From: Cyanobacteria bacterium UBA3301 | Lineage (GTDB): Bacteria > Cyanobacteriota > Vampirovibrionia > Gastranaerophilales > Gastranaerophilaceae | Length of the DNA stretch: 63,417 nucleotides | NCBI GenBank assembly: GCA_002361485.1 | Contig: DESZ01000022.1 | Span: forward strand, 1 to 63,417 | Direction of reading: 5' to 3' | Shown: positions 34,801-43,980 of the stretch, one piece after another | How positions within the stretch are numbered: position 1 is the first letter of the stretch | How the letters are laid out: every line of letters starts with the position of its first letter | The notes under the pieces: generated by a model | Seen by the model: only the letters and a program-made list of their open reading frames with translations | Told to the model about the DNA's origin: nothing | The model's database searches: none | Position numbers and translations under genes: made by a program

Positions 34801-36111
34801 GTTTCCACTAAAAACAACATCTTTAGCATCGGAAATAATAGCAGTATCACCATTATTAATATAAAGGCCACCGCCTCTTGTTGCTGTGTTAGAGGTAAAT
34901 TCAGGATCGACTATTCGTGTTGCATATTTTGCATCGTCGCTCGAAAAGTACATCCCCCCACCAAGTTTTGCTGTATTATTTTTAAAAGTGGAATCTTTAA
35001 CCAACGCAACTTTATTAACAGTTGGTACAGGCCATAATTCTTCTAAATATAAACCGCCACCTTTATTACCGGACGTATTCCCATCAAATAATACATTGTC
35101 TATGGTTCTAACGTAACTACCACCAAAAGCTAAACCGCCTCCGCCGCCATATTGATCGGCCCCTGTTTGTGTATTCCCGATAAACTGTGAGTTTTTAACA
35201 TAATCAGCGGTTGCATTATAATATACATATACTGCTCCGCCTTCTTTCGCTGATGTATTTCCTTCAAACTTTGTACTCTCAATGGTATGTCCGCTTCCTT
35301 TGGCAATGTATATTGCACCGCCTTTTCCACTAACGGTTTCAGAATTAATGAAATAAGAATTTTTGATTGAGACTGTTGGTGCAGCACTTGAGGCAAAGGC
35401 TCCTCCATCATGTGAACCGGAAACTGCCATTTGCTTGTTTCCATAAAAAACCGTATTATCTATATTTGTGGCAGCTCTGTTTACGGTTACCACCGGTCCT
35501 ACACCTTCCGTCGTATTATTATAAAAAACACTGTCCTCTATATTTAAAGTACTGCCGCTATTTGAACTGTTCTCATATATCAATCTGGCATCTCTGTCTT
35601 TTCCGTTATTTGCAAAAACACTATTTGTTATATTAACATTTATTGGTTTGTTAATCGTCAAAAAATAACCTTTCCAGTTATTTACCGAAGCTTGAATATT
35701 TTTATATACAGTATTGCCATCTAAATCAGTATAAGAAAAAGTGTTATTATCGGCACTACCATCAGAGAACTTACCTAAATTTTTAAAGCTTAAGCTACCT
35801 CCTGTTTTTGCAACAGATAAGCTATAGTCAATCCATCTTGGGGATGTATCCTGATCAATCCATTTTCCTTGTGAAGAAAAAGAGTGATAATTCCCATCAA
35901 TTGTCTGATTCGTTGCCGCTGTAATAGTAAGAGGCATCGGAAACTCTTCACCAGTGGCGGTGATATCGTTTTGGAAAATAATATTCTCCGCATCTTTATT
36001 AGTTTTTAATTCACTCCAACTCGTAACATTTGCTGCATTCGCTGTCCCAACACCAACCGTACTTATTGCTACCAGTGCCGCAATCAATAAAGCTCTCTTA
36101 TACATATTCAC
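31840..36111 (-). CDS. Autotransporter with Pmp-like passenger and C-terminal extension
   Basis: A 1423-residue autotransporter. Signal peptide residues 1-27 (LIAALVAISTVGVGTANA). The passenger has repeated GGG(L/A) and FxxN-type motifs (SGKGGAIYIAKGS, NTATRGGGLYINNG) that form a right-handed beta-helix as in chlamydial Pmp proteins. A linker YNPAILASPVATLIGGQ is followed by the 12-stranded barrel from about residue 1110 to FRWTIG near 1363. Unusually, 60 further residues follow, rich in Lys and Ser, ending SSKKIIKKM; autotransporters normally end at the last aromatic strand. The start is GTG with AGGA upstream, or the ATG two codons on. The barrel is homologous to that of the gene at 37311. 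Confidence 0.88.
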   Translation of the reverse strand: MNMYKRALLIAALVAISTVGVGTANAANVTSWSELKTNKDAENIIFQNDITATGEEFPMPLTITAATNQTIDGNYHSFSSQGKWIDQDTSPRWIDYSLSVAKTGGSLSFKNLGKFSDGSADNNTFSYTDLDGNTVYKNIQASVNNWKGYFLTINKPINVNITNSVFANNGKDRDARLIYENSSNSGSTLNIEDSVFYNNTTEGVGPVVTVNRAATNIDNTVFYGNKQMAVSGSHDGGAFASSAAPTVSIKNSYFINSETVSGKGGAIYIAKGSGHTIESTKFEGNTSAKEGGAVYVYYNATADYVKNSQFIGNTQTGADQYGGGGGLAFGGSYVRTIDNVLFDGNTSGNKGGGLYLEELWPVPTVNKVALVKDSTFKNNTAKLGGGMYFSSDDAKYATRIVDPEFTSNTATRGGGLYINNGDTAIISDAKDVVFSGNTATDTSVSNAGDDVYFITKSYGATLSLNAAENKKIVFGGTIATSQTGTKVPVIDINKSGITYSTYAGETETVHNAGTSGEIQFNNRVGDANGNISNINLYGGKLSIGQNEDNNANTDNPDGYINDNNFNVLGDSTLNTVNGVIGEFAPKAFVIANGANMDYELDVDLSAKKADTLSNAVNNGTLKLSKFNIITDSDTDGLKIKYSNTNVNGTVKDGYSITTSEKTYDITTENDSNASYIVFSSSEAGGGLPAAIDNESNQYIITNGKDEKVDAWIGNDGNVITSDIDINGNGQSIYTENGLDGMVVSQGTNVILRNVEELSGFNNALTNDGGTLSIVDSNVKGNSGDADVTNNGGTVNIEAKSKDMTIGSDGTDNALISNGGTVNVKGADKVTFNGNVKGSRDAQINVSTDTDFNGNVSDMKINQASGTVNVKDLTGGDYSLDDGILNLNKNGSFAPETFELNNGKVNIANESAFSPQNNILNGGNINAINKDTGNLNFNTLTLKNTVNLAVDVDLKNQIMDTISASSVNGNGKINVNQFNILSQTNKSKISIPFAKGPIKTRVSTDVKTLDGKIFRYNVGYDPKTGYFNMSGGGNDAKGYNPAILASPVATLIGGQITQSQTLQDSFFHMNRYMKYSSNARIASEDRNKYALSELHPYPTYVRSSLPETSQAMWVKPYTTFEKVKLKGGVGVSNVAYGALYGGDTNLVDLGRGYKGVISAFVGYNGSHQSYNGISMNQQGGTLGVTGTLYHGNFFTGLTFSAGASAGEAHTPYGTDHFSMLTAGVANKTGYNIELADGKFIIQPSLYLGYTFVNNFDYTNSAGVKIDSDPLSMIQIAPGIKFIGNLKNGWQPYAGVDMMWNIMGRTKFKAADSRLPELSVKPYIQYGVGLQKSWSDRFTAFFQTMLRNGGRTGIVLEGGFRWTIGKDSPSKTKVENSNINKKTDNCASSDKVVKKGFWSNLIQRMDGASDVAKAAYSSKKIIKKM

Positions 36112-36135
36112 AATTCCTACTTAATAACCATTATT

Positions 36136-36164
36136 ATTATAACAATTTAAACAGATATATGCAA
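36136..36164 (-). promoter_or_regulatory. Promoter of the Pmp-like autotransporter
   Basis: On the minus strand TTGCAT (36159-36164), 17 bases, then TATAAT (36136-36141), followed by a short leader to the start at 36111. Confidence 0.6.
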
Positions 36165-36221
36165 CAATGAAAAATCATTGATTCTTATCGTATATGCCGT
36201 ATTTTCACCCAAAATATTTTT

Positions 36222-37165
36222 TTAAAAAATAAAACAAATTCCAAACAATAACAAATATCCTATCAGCATCATTATCGGAGTATCCATTGAATGCGGAGCA
36301 AACGCTTCTGATAATGTCATTACCGGCGGGAACAGCATTATTGCAGTCCAGAATTCCTGAGGATTTGCAAACAGATCTCTAAAAATTATTAAAAATAAAA
36401 GAGCTGCTATATATACGCACGCACTCCCTGCATAAGAGCGCACATATCTGTATTGCATATTCCAAGACGGAACTACATATTTTTTCTTCCCTAAATACGT
36501 TCCGACTGGTTCTGCAAAACCATCCCCTATAGCTACAGTAAATACTACGACAGAAGCTAACAACGGCAAGCCTAAACAAGTCTCAAATACTTGTTTGAAT
36601 ATTGTTATTATTAAAAGTCCGGGTAACATGTTGCCTAAAACTATCCACTTCAACGTATTTGGTCTGTCTTCAATTCTGTCAAGAGAATTAAACTGCAACA
36701 TAAAAAATGTTGAAAATTCGCGCACAGGCTTTATTAAAAGCAAAAACATAAAAAGAACAAATAAAGATTCCCAAAGGTGCGGCAGAATACCTAAAGGTGC
36801 TGTAGGCGGGCTTAGCAGCGGAACCAAATATGCTGCAAAATGTTGAATTTTTCTTGTGTAGTTAACCTTGAACCACTTATTTTTTGAAGTCGTAATATAC
36901 CCTTATCATCAACATTGCAATAATGACGGCATAACATTCCCCCAAAAAGAGCAAACATCATCATAATAAACAATTTTATACCGGCCCTGATAAAGAAAGA
37001 TTTTGCTTCAAATAAATTTGGCTCAAAAATTAATGTCCAACTTAGTAAAAATAAGAATAATGCAATCCACAAAATCAAAAATTTTAAATCAAATGTTTTA
37101 GTCCACTTTTCACTATAACTACCGGCAGCATCGCCAGGCATCAATACATTGTTTTGCATTTGCAT
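36222..37165 (-). pseudogene. Phytol/dolichol-kinase-like gene broken by a 2-base insertion
   Basis: Two overlapping frames, 37165-36812 and 36827-36222, encode successive parts of one integral membrane protein. The upstream part has two membrane helices and ends SGSRLTT before shifting. The downstream part carries the family marks: RKIQHFAAYLVPLLSPPTAPL at the junction, GDGFAEPVGTYLGKKK, RSYAGSACVY and EAFAPHSMDTP, as in CTP-dependent phytol/dolichol kinases of the SEC59/VTE5/DGK1 group. Removing one AC from the repeated ACAC at about 36856-36859 restores a single frame. The gene would phosphorylate a polyprenol or similar lipid alcohol. It is either a true mutation, an assembly error or, less likely, programmed frameshifting. 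Confidence 0.75.
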
Positions 37166-37310
37166 TTTCCTACTATTTTTTTTTAATAATTATATAATAA
37201 AAATTAGAATTATTTTCAGTTTATATGTTTTTATACAACACTGATAATGATTTGTGATTTTTTTTGGTACAATATAGATGCAATAAATAAATATTTGATG
37301 GAGTTAAGAT

Positions 37311-40300
37311 ATGAAAAAGAAACAGTTATTAATTTTAGCGTGTATCACTGTATTATTTGGTACTAATTCTTTTGCAAATGAAATATATAATATAGGCGGA
37401 GAAAATTATTCCTATTTGTTTGATGTGCATAACACAAGTGATCCTGCGATAAATTTTGCAGGGGAAAAACTTAAAAGTCCGTTTGAGATATCCCAAAACT
37501 ATTTAAAGCCTTTATTTATATCCGCACAAAATTGGGCTGATATAATCAAACCGGTAAATACCGGTTCCGCACCTGTTGATTACGGTATTTTTTCATTAGA
37601 TGATTATAACGCAATGGCAGCAAGCCTTTTTGTCGATGTCAAAGGAAAACCGTACAGAGTAACCGGAGTAAATGCTGTAATTAATAACTTGGATTATACA
37701 ATTCCTAAATTTTTTGAAGGAGCATCACCTTATACCGGCGTAGTTATTTTAGGTAAGGGTGTAAGCGAAGAAAATCCGGGATGGGCACCGTTTACAGGAA
37801 ATCATTCACTCTACCATGGTGAAATTCCTGATTTAAACGTTGTTTTGATGCATGAACTTATGCACTCTTTGGGTATTACAACTGCTGTCAATTCCTATAA
37901 GGAAGCTGAATTTGACACTACTGATTATTTTTCAGAAAGCAAAAATGCACCAATATCCATTTTTGACAGTTATTTAAGAGTGTATACGGGGAATCCTGAG
38001 CAAGCATTTGACAGTAGTTTGGAAATTGTACCTAAAAGCGGTATGTCTGTCGGAAAAGGAAAAGAATTTGATATAGTGAAATATTCACCGTATTTTGTCG
38101 GTGAAAATGTTATAAAAATTTTAGGCGGAAAAGACAATTACGATGATGCAAAGCAGGCAATTATCGATAATGGCGGATTGGTGAACTATTCCGGCTACTA
38201 TAACAAAAATAATCATCCGAGTGTCTACGGTTTACCTATACATCCTTATGACGGTGAAGGCGAAAATGTAGAACTTGACTTGGCGCACATCGAATTAAGA
38301 AACAGTTACATGTCGCATCAGGATTACAGAAACTGGACTACACCGATGGAAGTCGAATTGGCAGTTTTAAAAGATATCGGATATGATATTGATTTAAGGC
38401 GTCATTTCGGGAAATCATACTATTTGAATAATGTAGTTGATACATTTACAACAGGCTATAGCGAATGGGATGGCAGTGCCTATACAGGAGCCCCTTCTAA
38501 AGTTGTTCAAGGTGTGGGATTACATATATACGGAAACAATAACAATATTACTCAAGCTTCAAACATTTCAACAATTGGTGAAGGCGCAATCGGTGCAAGA
38601 ATTGACGGCACCGAAAACACATACACTCTAAAAAGCGGAAGCAATATTGAAACAAACGGTAAAGAAAATCTCGGTATTGCTGCAACCTGGGGGAAAAATC
38701 ATAATATTAATGTAGAACAAGGCGCATCAGTACAAGCTAAAGGCGAGGACGGGATTGCCGCAAGTTTTGATTTTGGCGCAAATATATTCGGGACAACTTC
38801 CACAACTCTTGGTTCATACATAAAATATGATGATGCTTTTGGTGTAAACATGGCCCCTGAAACTGAGACAAATGACGCTCTTGTTGACGAGTTTAATATA
38901 GCCGGAACATTAGAAGGTGAAAAAGCCGCAGTTTATATTTCAGATAATGCGCACGTAAAAAATATAAATATACTTGAAGATGCACAAATAAAAGGAGACA
39001 TCATTTCAGAATGGAATTCCGTATCCTCAGGCCCAAAAGCCAAAGTTCAAAAAGAACATCCTTTATATTGGGACAATGTTGACCCTAATGATGAATCACA
39101 AATTTATTTCACAAACCTAAATATTGATAGCAATTTCTCCGGAACAATAGACGGAAATATTGACGGGGACAATAATGTATACAACACCTTAAAACTGAAT
39201 AATAACGGAGACACGACGGTTAACGGCGACCATATTAATGTCAACAGAATAAACAATACAGGTAATATAACCGTTAATGAACTTCAACTTGAAGTTCAAA
39301 AAGGAGAAATCACCGGTACAGGAAATATCAATGTTAATAATGAATTAAAACTCGGAAAAGGCATTGATACAATCGAAAATAATATCAAATTGGCAGATGA
39401 TTCAGTATTCTCAACAATAAATGATGAAACAATTGATATAAAAATCAATTCTATCGAATCAAATAATGCAAAACTGTCTTTTGATATTGGCGATAAATAC
39501 ATTTTATCAACCAATTCAAATAATAATACAGCATCAATCGGACAAGTAAAAGTTGATGAAAAAACTGCAAAAACCATAAAAAATACTGAATCGGTTGAAC
39601 TGTTTGAAACGGATGCAAATACTCAAGCTCCTGATTTAGGAACATCTCAAGCCAATGTATATTATGGTGGCAATCGTTATACGCTTACTCAAAACAGTAC
39701 AAATAAAAACATTCTTGATATAAATAAAACCGCCTCCAAAACGGAATTGAAAGATGCCGCAGAAGATACTACTACCGCAAATTATATAGTAACAGAAAAC
39801 TCATTAACAAAAGATGCAGGGACAGTAAAAGGCGATACTTTTGAAATTTCGGGCAACAATATCAATGTAAACGGTAACAAAGGTTTGGTAATAGATAAAA
39901 GCCAAAACAAAAACGGTACAACACTAAAAACAAGTATTTTCGGAGCTTCTGACAGCGACATAACCGTTAAAAACGGGGGGTCTTTGAATGTTGATGCAAA
40001 AGAAGACAGCATTATACTTGGGAATACAGGCGAAAAAGCAATAGTACTTAATGACGGAGTTGCGGAACTTGATGCCGGTCAAAATAATATTTTATTTTTA
40101 GGCGATATTAAAGGCAGCAACAATCAAAAAGACAAAATTATTTCAAGCGGCAATATGGTATCATTTGGAAACACAAACAATGTTTCTGTTTCAGCCAAAA
40201 ATGTTCTTACAAATATTAATGGTACTTCAAAAAATACCGTTTGGAATTTATCTTCAAATGTTGTTAACATCGCAAAAGATTCTTATTTAGCATCTAACGG

Positions 40301-41708
40301 TTCAAATGAAGTTATTGTCAACAATGCAGGTTTGATTTCCTTTCAAAACGGGAAAGCTTCTGATATTACATTAGCAAAAATGACGATGAATAAAGATGCT
40401 TATACTTCGATTGATGTTGATTTGAAAAAAATGGCAACAGACAGATTTGTTTTCAAAAAGAGTTCTGACCTTGAAACAAACAGCAACCTGTTATATTTAA
40501 CAAATGCTAAATTATTAAATGCAGACAAAGCTGTTTTATCTAATGAAAAATATGTTATACCTTTTGTAAGTAAAAAATATCATAACGAAAACTTTTTAGG
40601 CAAAATAGTTCCGAGTGTGGAAAATAAAAAATTATTAACCCCTATATTCAAATATAATTTCGGATTTGAACAAAATAAAGAAATGGCAGGCTTTGTTTTA
40701 ACAAGGGGAAGTTCATCCGATTATAACAGCTATAACCCTGCAATAATGGTTGCACCTGTTGCAGCCCAAGTCGGCGGATACTTAACACAGCTTAATTCCT
40801 ACGACGAAGCATTTAGAAATCTTGATATGAAAATGTTGTTAACTCAGGAAGAACGTCAAGCTTATAAGATGGCAAATCTATACGCCTCGGAAGTGCAACC
40901 GAAAGTATTCTCTCAAACATATCTTCCTGAAAAAGATTCGGCAGGCTGGTTCAGACCTTACGCATCATTTGAAAAAGTCGGGTTAAGAAACGGCCCAAGG
41001 GTTGGAAATAACATGTACGGATCATATTTTGGCGGTGATTCGCAAATGCACGAAACCAAAAACGGGTGGGATTACCAATATTCCGTATATGCCGGGTATA
41101 ACGGTTCGCATCAACACTATGCAGGGAATTCTATTTACCAAAACGGCGGACATCTCGGGGTAACAAATATATGGTATAAAAAAGATTTCTTTACCGCTTT
41201 AACCGCTAACATCGGAGCAAGTGTTGCAGAAGCATCCACAATGTACGGACATGAAGATTTCCCTATGTTGATGACAGGTATTGCTTCAAAAACGGGCTAC
41301 AATTGGGAACTTGCAAGAGGGAAATTCATTATCCAACCAAGCTATTTAATGAGTTACTCGTTTGTAAATACATTTGATTATACCAATGCTGCGGGGGTAC
41401 GCATAAATTCAGATCCTTTACACGCAGTGAACATTACTCCGGGAATTAAATTTATCGGAAACTTCAAACACGGCTGGCAGCCTTATGCAGGAGTTCAAAT
41501 GGTATGGAACATAATGGATAAAACTGATTTCAGCGTACAAAACGTAAACTTACCGGAATTGAGTGTAAAACCTTATATTCAATATGGCGTCGGACTGCAA
41601 AAACGTTGGGGTGAAAGATTTACAGGCTTTGGCCAAGTTATGATTCGCAACGGCGGGAGAAACGGTATAGCTCTAAGCGCAGGCTTCAGGTGGGCAATCG
41701 GGAAATAA
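37311..41708 (+). CDS. Autotransporter with N-terminal HExxH metalloprotease-like domain
   Basis: A 1465-residue autotransporter. Signal peptide residues 1-22 (LLILACITVLFGTNSFA). Residues about 40-360 form a globular domain with a zinc motif HELMHSLG (His181, Glu182, His185), a later His326 and a Met-turn-like NSYMSH (Met334). This is the order of a zinc metalloprotease in which His326 would be the third ligand. Residues about 360-1120 are beta-helical passenger. Then come the linker YNPAIMVAPVAAQVGGY and a 12-stranded barrel ending FRWAIGK at the true C-terminus. The barrel is homologous to that of the leftward neighbour. The protease domain should be displayed on, or released from, the cell surface. 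GGAG precedes the ATG. Confidence 0.85.
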   Translation: MKKKQLLILACITVLFGTNSFANEIYNIGGENYSYLFDVHNTSDPAINFAGEKLKSPFEISQNYLKPLFISAQNWADIIKPVNTGSAPVDYGIFSLDDYNAMAASLFVDVKGKPYRVTGVNAVINNLDYTIPKFFEGASPYTGVVILGKGVSEENPGWAPFTGNHSLYHGEIPDLNVVLMHELMHSLGITTAVNSYKEAEFDTTDYFSESKNAPISIFDSYLRVYTGNPEQAFDSSLEIVPKSGMSVGKGKEFDIVKYSPYFVGENVIKILGGKDNYDDAKQAIIDNGGLVNYSGYYNKNNHPSVYGLPIHPYDGEGENVELDLAHIELRNSYMSHQDYRNWTTPMEVELAVLKDIGYDIDLRRHFGKSYYLNNVVDTFTTGYSEWDGSAYTGAPSKVVQGVGLHIYGNNNNITQASNISTIGEGAIGARIDGTENTYTLKSGSNIETNGKENLGIAATWGKNHNINVEQGASVQAKGEDGIAASFDFGANIFGTTSTTLGSYIKYDDAFGVNMAPETETNDALVDEFNIAGTLEGEKAAVYISDNAHVKNINILEDAQIKGDIISEWNSVSSGPKAKVQKEHPLYWDNVDPNDESQIYFTNLNIDSNFSGTIDGNIDGDNNVYNTLKLNNNGDTTVNGDHINVNRINNTGNITVNELQLEVQKGEITGTGNINVNNELKLGKGIDTIENNIKLADDSVFSTINDETIDIKINSIESNNAKLSFDIGDKYILSTNSNNNTASIGQVKVDEKTAKTIKNTESVELFETDANTQAPDLGTSQANVYYGGNRYTLTQNSTNKNILDINKTASKTELKDAAEDTTTANYIVTENSLTKDAGTVKGDTFEISGNNINVNGNKGLVIDKSQNKNGTTLKTSIFGASDSDITVKNGGSLNVDAKEDSIILGNTGEKAIVLNDGVAELDAGQNNILFLGDIKGSNNQKDKIISSGNMVSFGNTNNVSVSAKNVLTNINGTSKNTVWNLSSNVVNIAKDSYLASNGSNEVIVNNAGLISFQNGKASDITLAKMTMNKDAYTSIDVDLKKMATDRFVFKKSSDLETNSNLLYLTNAKLLNADKAVLSNEKYVIPFVSKKYHNENFLGKIVPSVENKKLLTPIFKYNFGFEQNKEMAGFVLTRGSSSDYNSYNPAIMVAPVAAQVGGYLTQLNSYDEAFRNLDMKMLLTQEERQAYKMANLYASEVQPKVFSQTYLPEKDSAGWFRPYASFEKVGLRNGPRVGNNMYGSYFGGDSQMHETKNGWDYQYSVYAGYNGSHQHYAGNSIYQNGGHLGVTNIWYKKDFFTALTANIGASVAEASTMYGHEDFPMLMTGIASKTGYNWELARGKFIIQPSYLMSYSFVNTFDYTNAAGVRINSDPLHAVNITPGIKFIGNFKHGWQPYAGVQMVWNIMDKTDFSVQNVNLPELSVKPYIQYGVGLQKRWGERFTGFGQVMIRNGGRNGIALSAGFRWAIGK

Positions 41709-41727
41709 AAAAAGGATATCAATAATT

Positions 41728-42036
41728 ATGAAATTTAAAATTATATTATTAATCCTAATTATATCGGCAGGACTTTTCGTGTATAAATTCTTTACTATAA
41801 GAGGATTGCAAGACTCAAGAAGAATAGACGGTATTGTAGAACCGATATACACGCAAGACTGTTTCCCGAGAACTTTACAACAAAACGGTGTTTCAAAAAA
41901 ATGTTTTGAACATGCAAATTTAGGACAAAAAATATTTTGTAAAGAATCTGAAATCAAAAGAATAGAAGAATATTACCAAAAAGGACAAGAACAAGATCCG
42001 CTTAATGACGGAAAAGGGCATTTTTGCGCTGACTAG
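41728..42036 (+). CDS. Small membrane-anchored Cys-containing hypothetical protein
   Basis: A 102-residue protein with one N-terminal hydrophobic helix (IILLILIISAGLFVYKFF) and an exported domain containing four Cys (QDCFPR, KKCFEH, IFCKE, HFCAD) that could form two disulfides. No family is recognised. It follows the metalloprotease autotransporter by 19 bases on the same strand, so it may be co-expressed with it. Its 3' end overlaps the convergent gene at 42002 by 35 bases. Confidence 0.65.
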   Translation: MKFKIILLILIISAGLFVYKFFTIRGLQDSRRIDGIVEPIYTQDCFPRTLQQNGVSKKCFEHANLGQKIFCKESEIKRIEEYYQKGQEQDPLNDGKGHFCAD

Positions 42037-42712
42037 TCAGATTTTCAGAGTGTAATTTATTTACCATACAACAATACATTTGAACCTGAGTTTTTACACC
42101 TTCGTTTATACATTCACGCATAAGACTGCTTATATACGCCCTTTTATATTGAGGTTTATGATATTCAAAATAAAACCCGTCAATCGTTACTCTTTTTATA
42201 TCATCACCTGCGGGCGAACCAAAATCGCAAACAAATTTTTCGGCACTTTTGATTTGTTCGAATTCAATATTATTTGAAAACTCGTTTATTTTTTTTACCA
42301 CAGATTTTATTACTGATAATTTTTTATCAGACATATAAAATTTTATATTTTTATCTTTTTCACTCAAATATAGATATTTTTTTGAGTATGCAAAAGGCTT
42401 TTTACTTTCTAAGTATCCGAGCGGATATACAAATCCATTTTTCCCAAAATAATAAAATAAACCGTGATTCGAAGTTTTATTTTTTGAAATTTCATCGGTA
42501 ATTATTAATATACGCTCTTTTGATTTATTTATTTTTACTGTTGTATAGTAATAATCTTTTGAAAACTCCGCCAGCACATCCGAATAATCAGGATAATCTT
42601 TTTTATAATTATAACCATCAAAAAGTTTTTGAGAAGCTGAATTTGGCTTTGAGAATACAGAAATATTCATACAAATAATAAAAAATACGATGTAAATAAA
42701 TACTTTTTTCAA
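42002..42712 (-). CDS. Exported hypothetical protein
   Basis: A 236-residue protein with a signal peptide (FIYIVFFIICMNISVFS) and a mixed alpha/beta mature part with many Tyr and Lys, for example YYYTTVKINKSKERILIIT. A C-terminal Cys-rich piece is QMYCCMVNKL. No family is recognised. Convergent with the preceding small gene and overlapping it by 35 bases. Confidence 0.65.
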   Translation of the reverse strand: MKKVFIYIVFFIICMNISVFSKPNSASQKLFDGYNYKKDYPDYSDVLAEFSKDYYYTTVKINKSKERILIITDEISKNKTSNHGLFYYFGKNGFVYPLGYLESKKPFAYSKKYLYLSEKDKNIKFYMSDKKLSVIKSVVKKINEFSNNIEFEQIKSAEKFVCDFGSPAGDDIKRVTIDGFYFEYHKPQYKRAYISSLMRECINEGVKTQVQMYCCMVNKLHSENLTSQRKNALFRH

Positions 42713-42804
42713 TTACTATTTTCCTTTATCCCGCGACTTATTATAACACCGAAAAATATATTTGTGTTACTCTGAAACATAGTTACTAAAATATAAGAGG
42801 AATT

Positions 42805-43350
42805 ATGGAAGAAATAAGAATTGATGTAAGAAACCAAAGCCCCCAAAGGATAGAAGAAGCAAAACGAAGTTCTGATTTATGCTTCAGAATTAATCATACA
42901 AATCCGACAACACCCGAATGTCAGGAGCTTATTCAAGAGCTTTTTAACCACACCATAGGAGAAAACACCGTTATACATCCGCCAATTTTTACAATATTGG
43001 CAGATAAGGTAAAAATCGGAAAAAACGTTACGATATTGAACGGGTTTCAATGTATGTCGGCAGGCGGTCTGACAATAGAAGACAACACCATGATTTCACT
43101 AAATTGCACTATAGCTACCAATAATCACGATATGTATGACAGATACGTTATCACCTGCAAACCGGTTCATATCAAACGCAACGTGTGGATAGGAGTAAAT
43201 GTAACCATTCTTCCGGGGGTAACAATAGGAGAAAATGCCGTCGTCGGCGCAGGCGCTGTCGTAACAAAAGATGTTCCGGACAATGCCGTTGTAGTGGGCA
43301 ATCCTGCGAAAGTTATAAGATATCTTGATGCCGAGAAATTTATAAAATAG
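42805..43350 (+). CDS. Hexapeptide-repeat O-acetyltransferase (copy 2)
   Basis: A 181-residue paralogue of the acetyltransferase at 23492, differing at about ten residues (for instance I4 for V4 and N10 for T10), while many codons differ at the third base. The hexapeptide repeats and catalytic His (TNNHDMYDR) are intact. AGAGGA precedes the ATG. It is followed by a hairpin and a more distant acetyltransferase. Strong protein conservation with diverged codons shows that both copies have long been under selection. Confidence 0.9.
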   Translation: MEEIRIDVRNQSPQRIEEAKRSSDLCFRINHTNPTTPECQELIQELFNHTIGENTVIHPPIFTILADKVKIGKNVTILNGFQCMSAGGLTIEDNTMISLNCTIATNNHDMYDRYVITCKPVHIKRNVWIGVNVTILPGVTIGENAVVGAGAVVTKDVPDNAVVVGNPAKVIRYLDAEKFIK

Positions 43351-43372
43351 ATAAAATTAAACAGATACAAAA

Positions 43373-43394
43373 TAACATAAATATTTTTATGTTA
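43373..43394 (+). terminator. Hairpin between two acetyltransferase genes
   Basis: TAACATAAA / TTTATGTTA with a TATT loop, 9-bp AT-only stem, 10 bases before the next ATG. Weak; it may be a partial terminator. Confidence 0.4.
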
Positions 43395-43404
43395 TTATTG
43401 AATT

Positions 43405-43977
43405 ATGACAGATAACAATTTGGATGAATTCCGCAAAATAATGGCAACAGGAAAGCTTGTAGAAGGTGAGATGCTAAAGACTTTTCATAAATTATCACAA
43501 GCTGCCTTAAAAATTACGATGGAACTAAATAATAAATATCATACCGAAGAAGAAATTGTTGATTTATTTTCGGAGCTGACAGGCAGAAATGTTGATAAAT
43601 CTTTCAGACTGTTTCCGCCATTTTATACGGATTGCGGTAAAAATATAAAAATCGGGAAAAATGTTTTTATCAATGCTTGTTGCAAATTTCAAGATCAAGG
43701 CGGTATTGAGATTGGAGATGGAGTTTTAATAGGTCATAACGTCACTCTTGCAACCCTAAATCACGATGAAAATCCGAAAGACAGACAAAATATTTATCCT
43801 AAACCGATTAAAATAGGAAACAATGTTTGGATAGGTTCCAATGCAACTGTTTTGCAGGGGGTAACCATAGGTGACGGGGCAATAGTCGGTGCAAATGCCG
43901 TTGTAACAAAAGATGTTCCGTCAAATACCGTTGTCGCCGGAATACCTGCCAAAATAATGAGAAAAGTGAGGGCGTAA
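43405..43977 (+). CDS. Hexapeptide-repeat acetyltransferase, maltose O-acetyltransferase type
   Basis: A 190-residue acetyltransferase with an N-terminal helical region (MLKTFHKLSQAALK) and a left-handed beta-helix (IGKNVFINACCKFQDQGG, IGNNVWIGSNATVLQGV, VGANAVVTKDVPS). The catalytic His lies in LATLNHDENP. Only distantly related to the other two acetyltransferases here. It ends 3 bases before the hydrolase gene and begins the long rightward operon. Confidence 0.88.
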   Translation: MTDNNLDEFRKIMATGKLVEGEMLKTFHKLSQAALKITMELNNKYHTEEEIVDLFSELTGRNVDKSFRLFPPFYTDCGKNIKIGKNVFINACCKFQDQGGIEIGDGVLIGHNVTLATLNHDENPKDRQNIYPKPIKIGNNVWIGSNATVLQGVTIGDGAIVGANAVVTKDVPSNTVVAGIPAKIMRKVRA

Positions 43978-43980
43978 TAT

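Noticed and set aside
32571..35636. Plus-strand frames within the first autotransporter.
   Set aside because: They mirror repetitive codons of the leftward gene and lack start signals.
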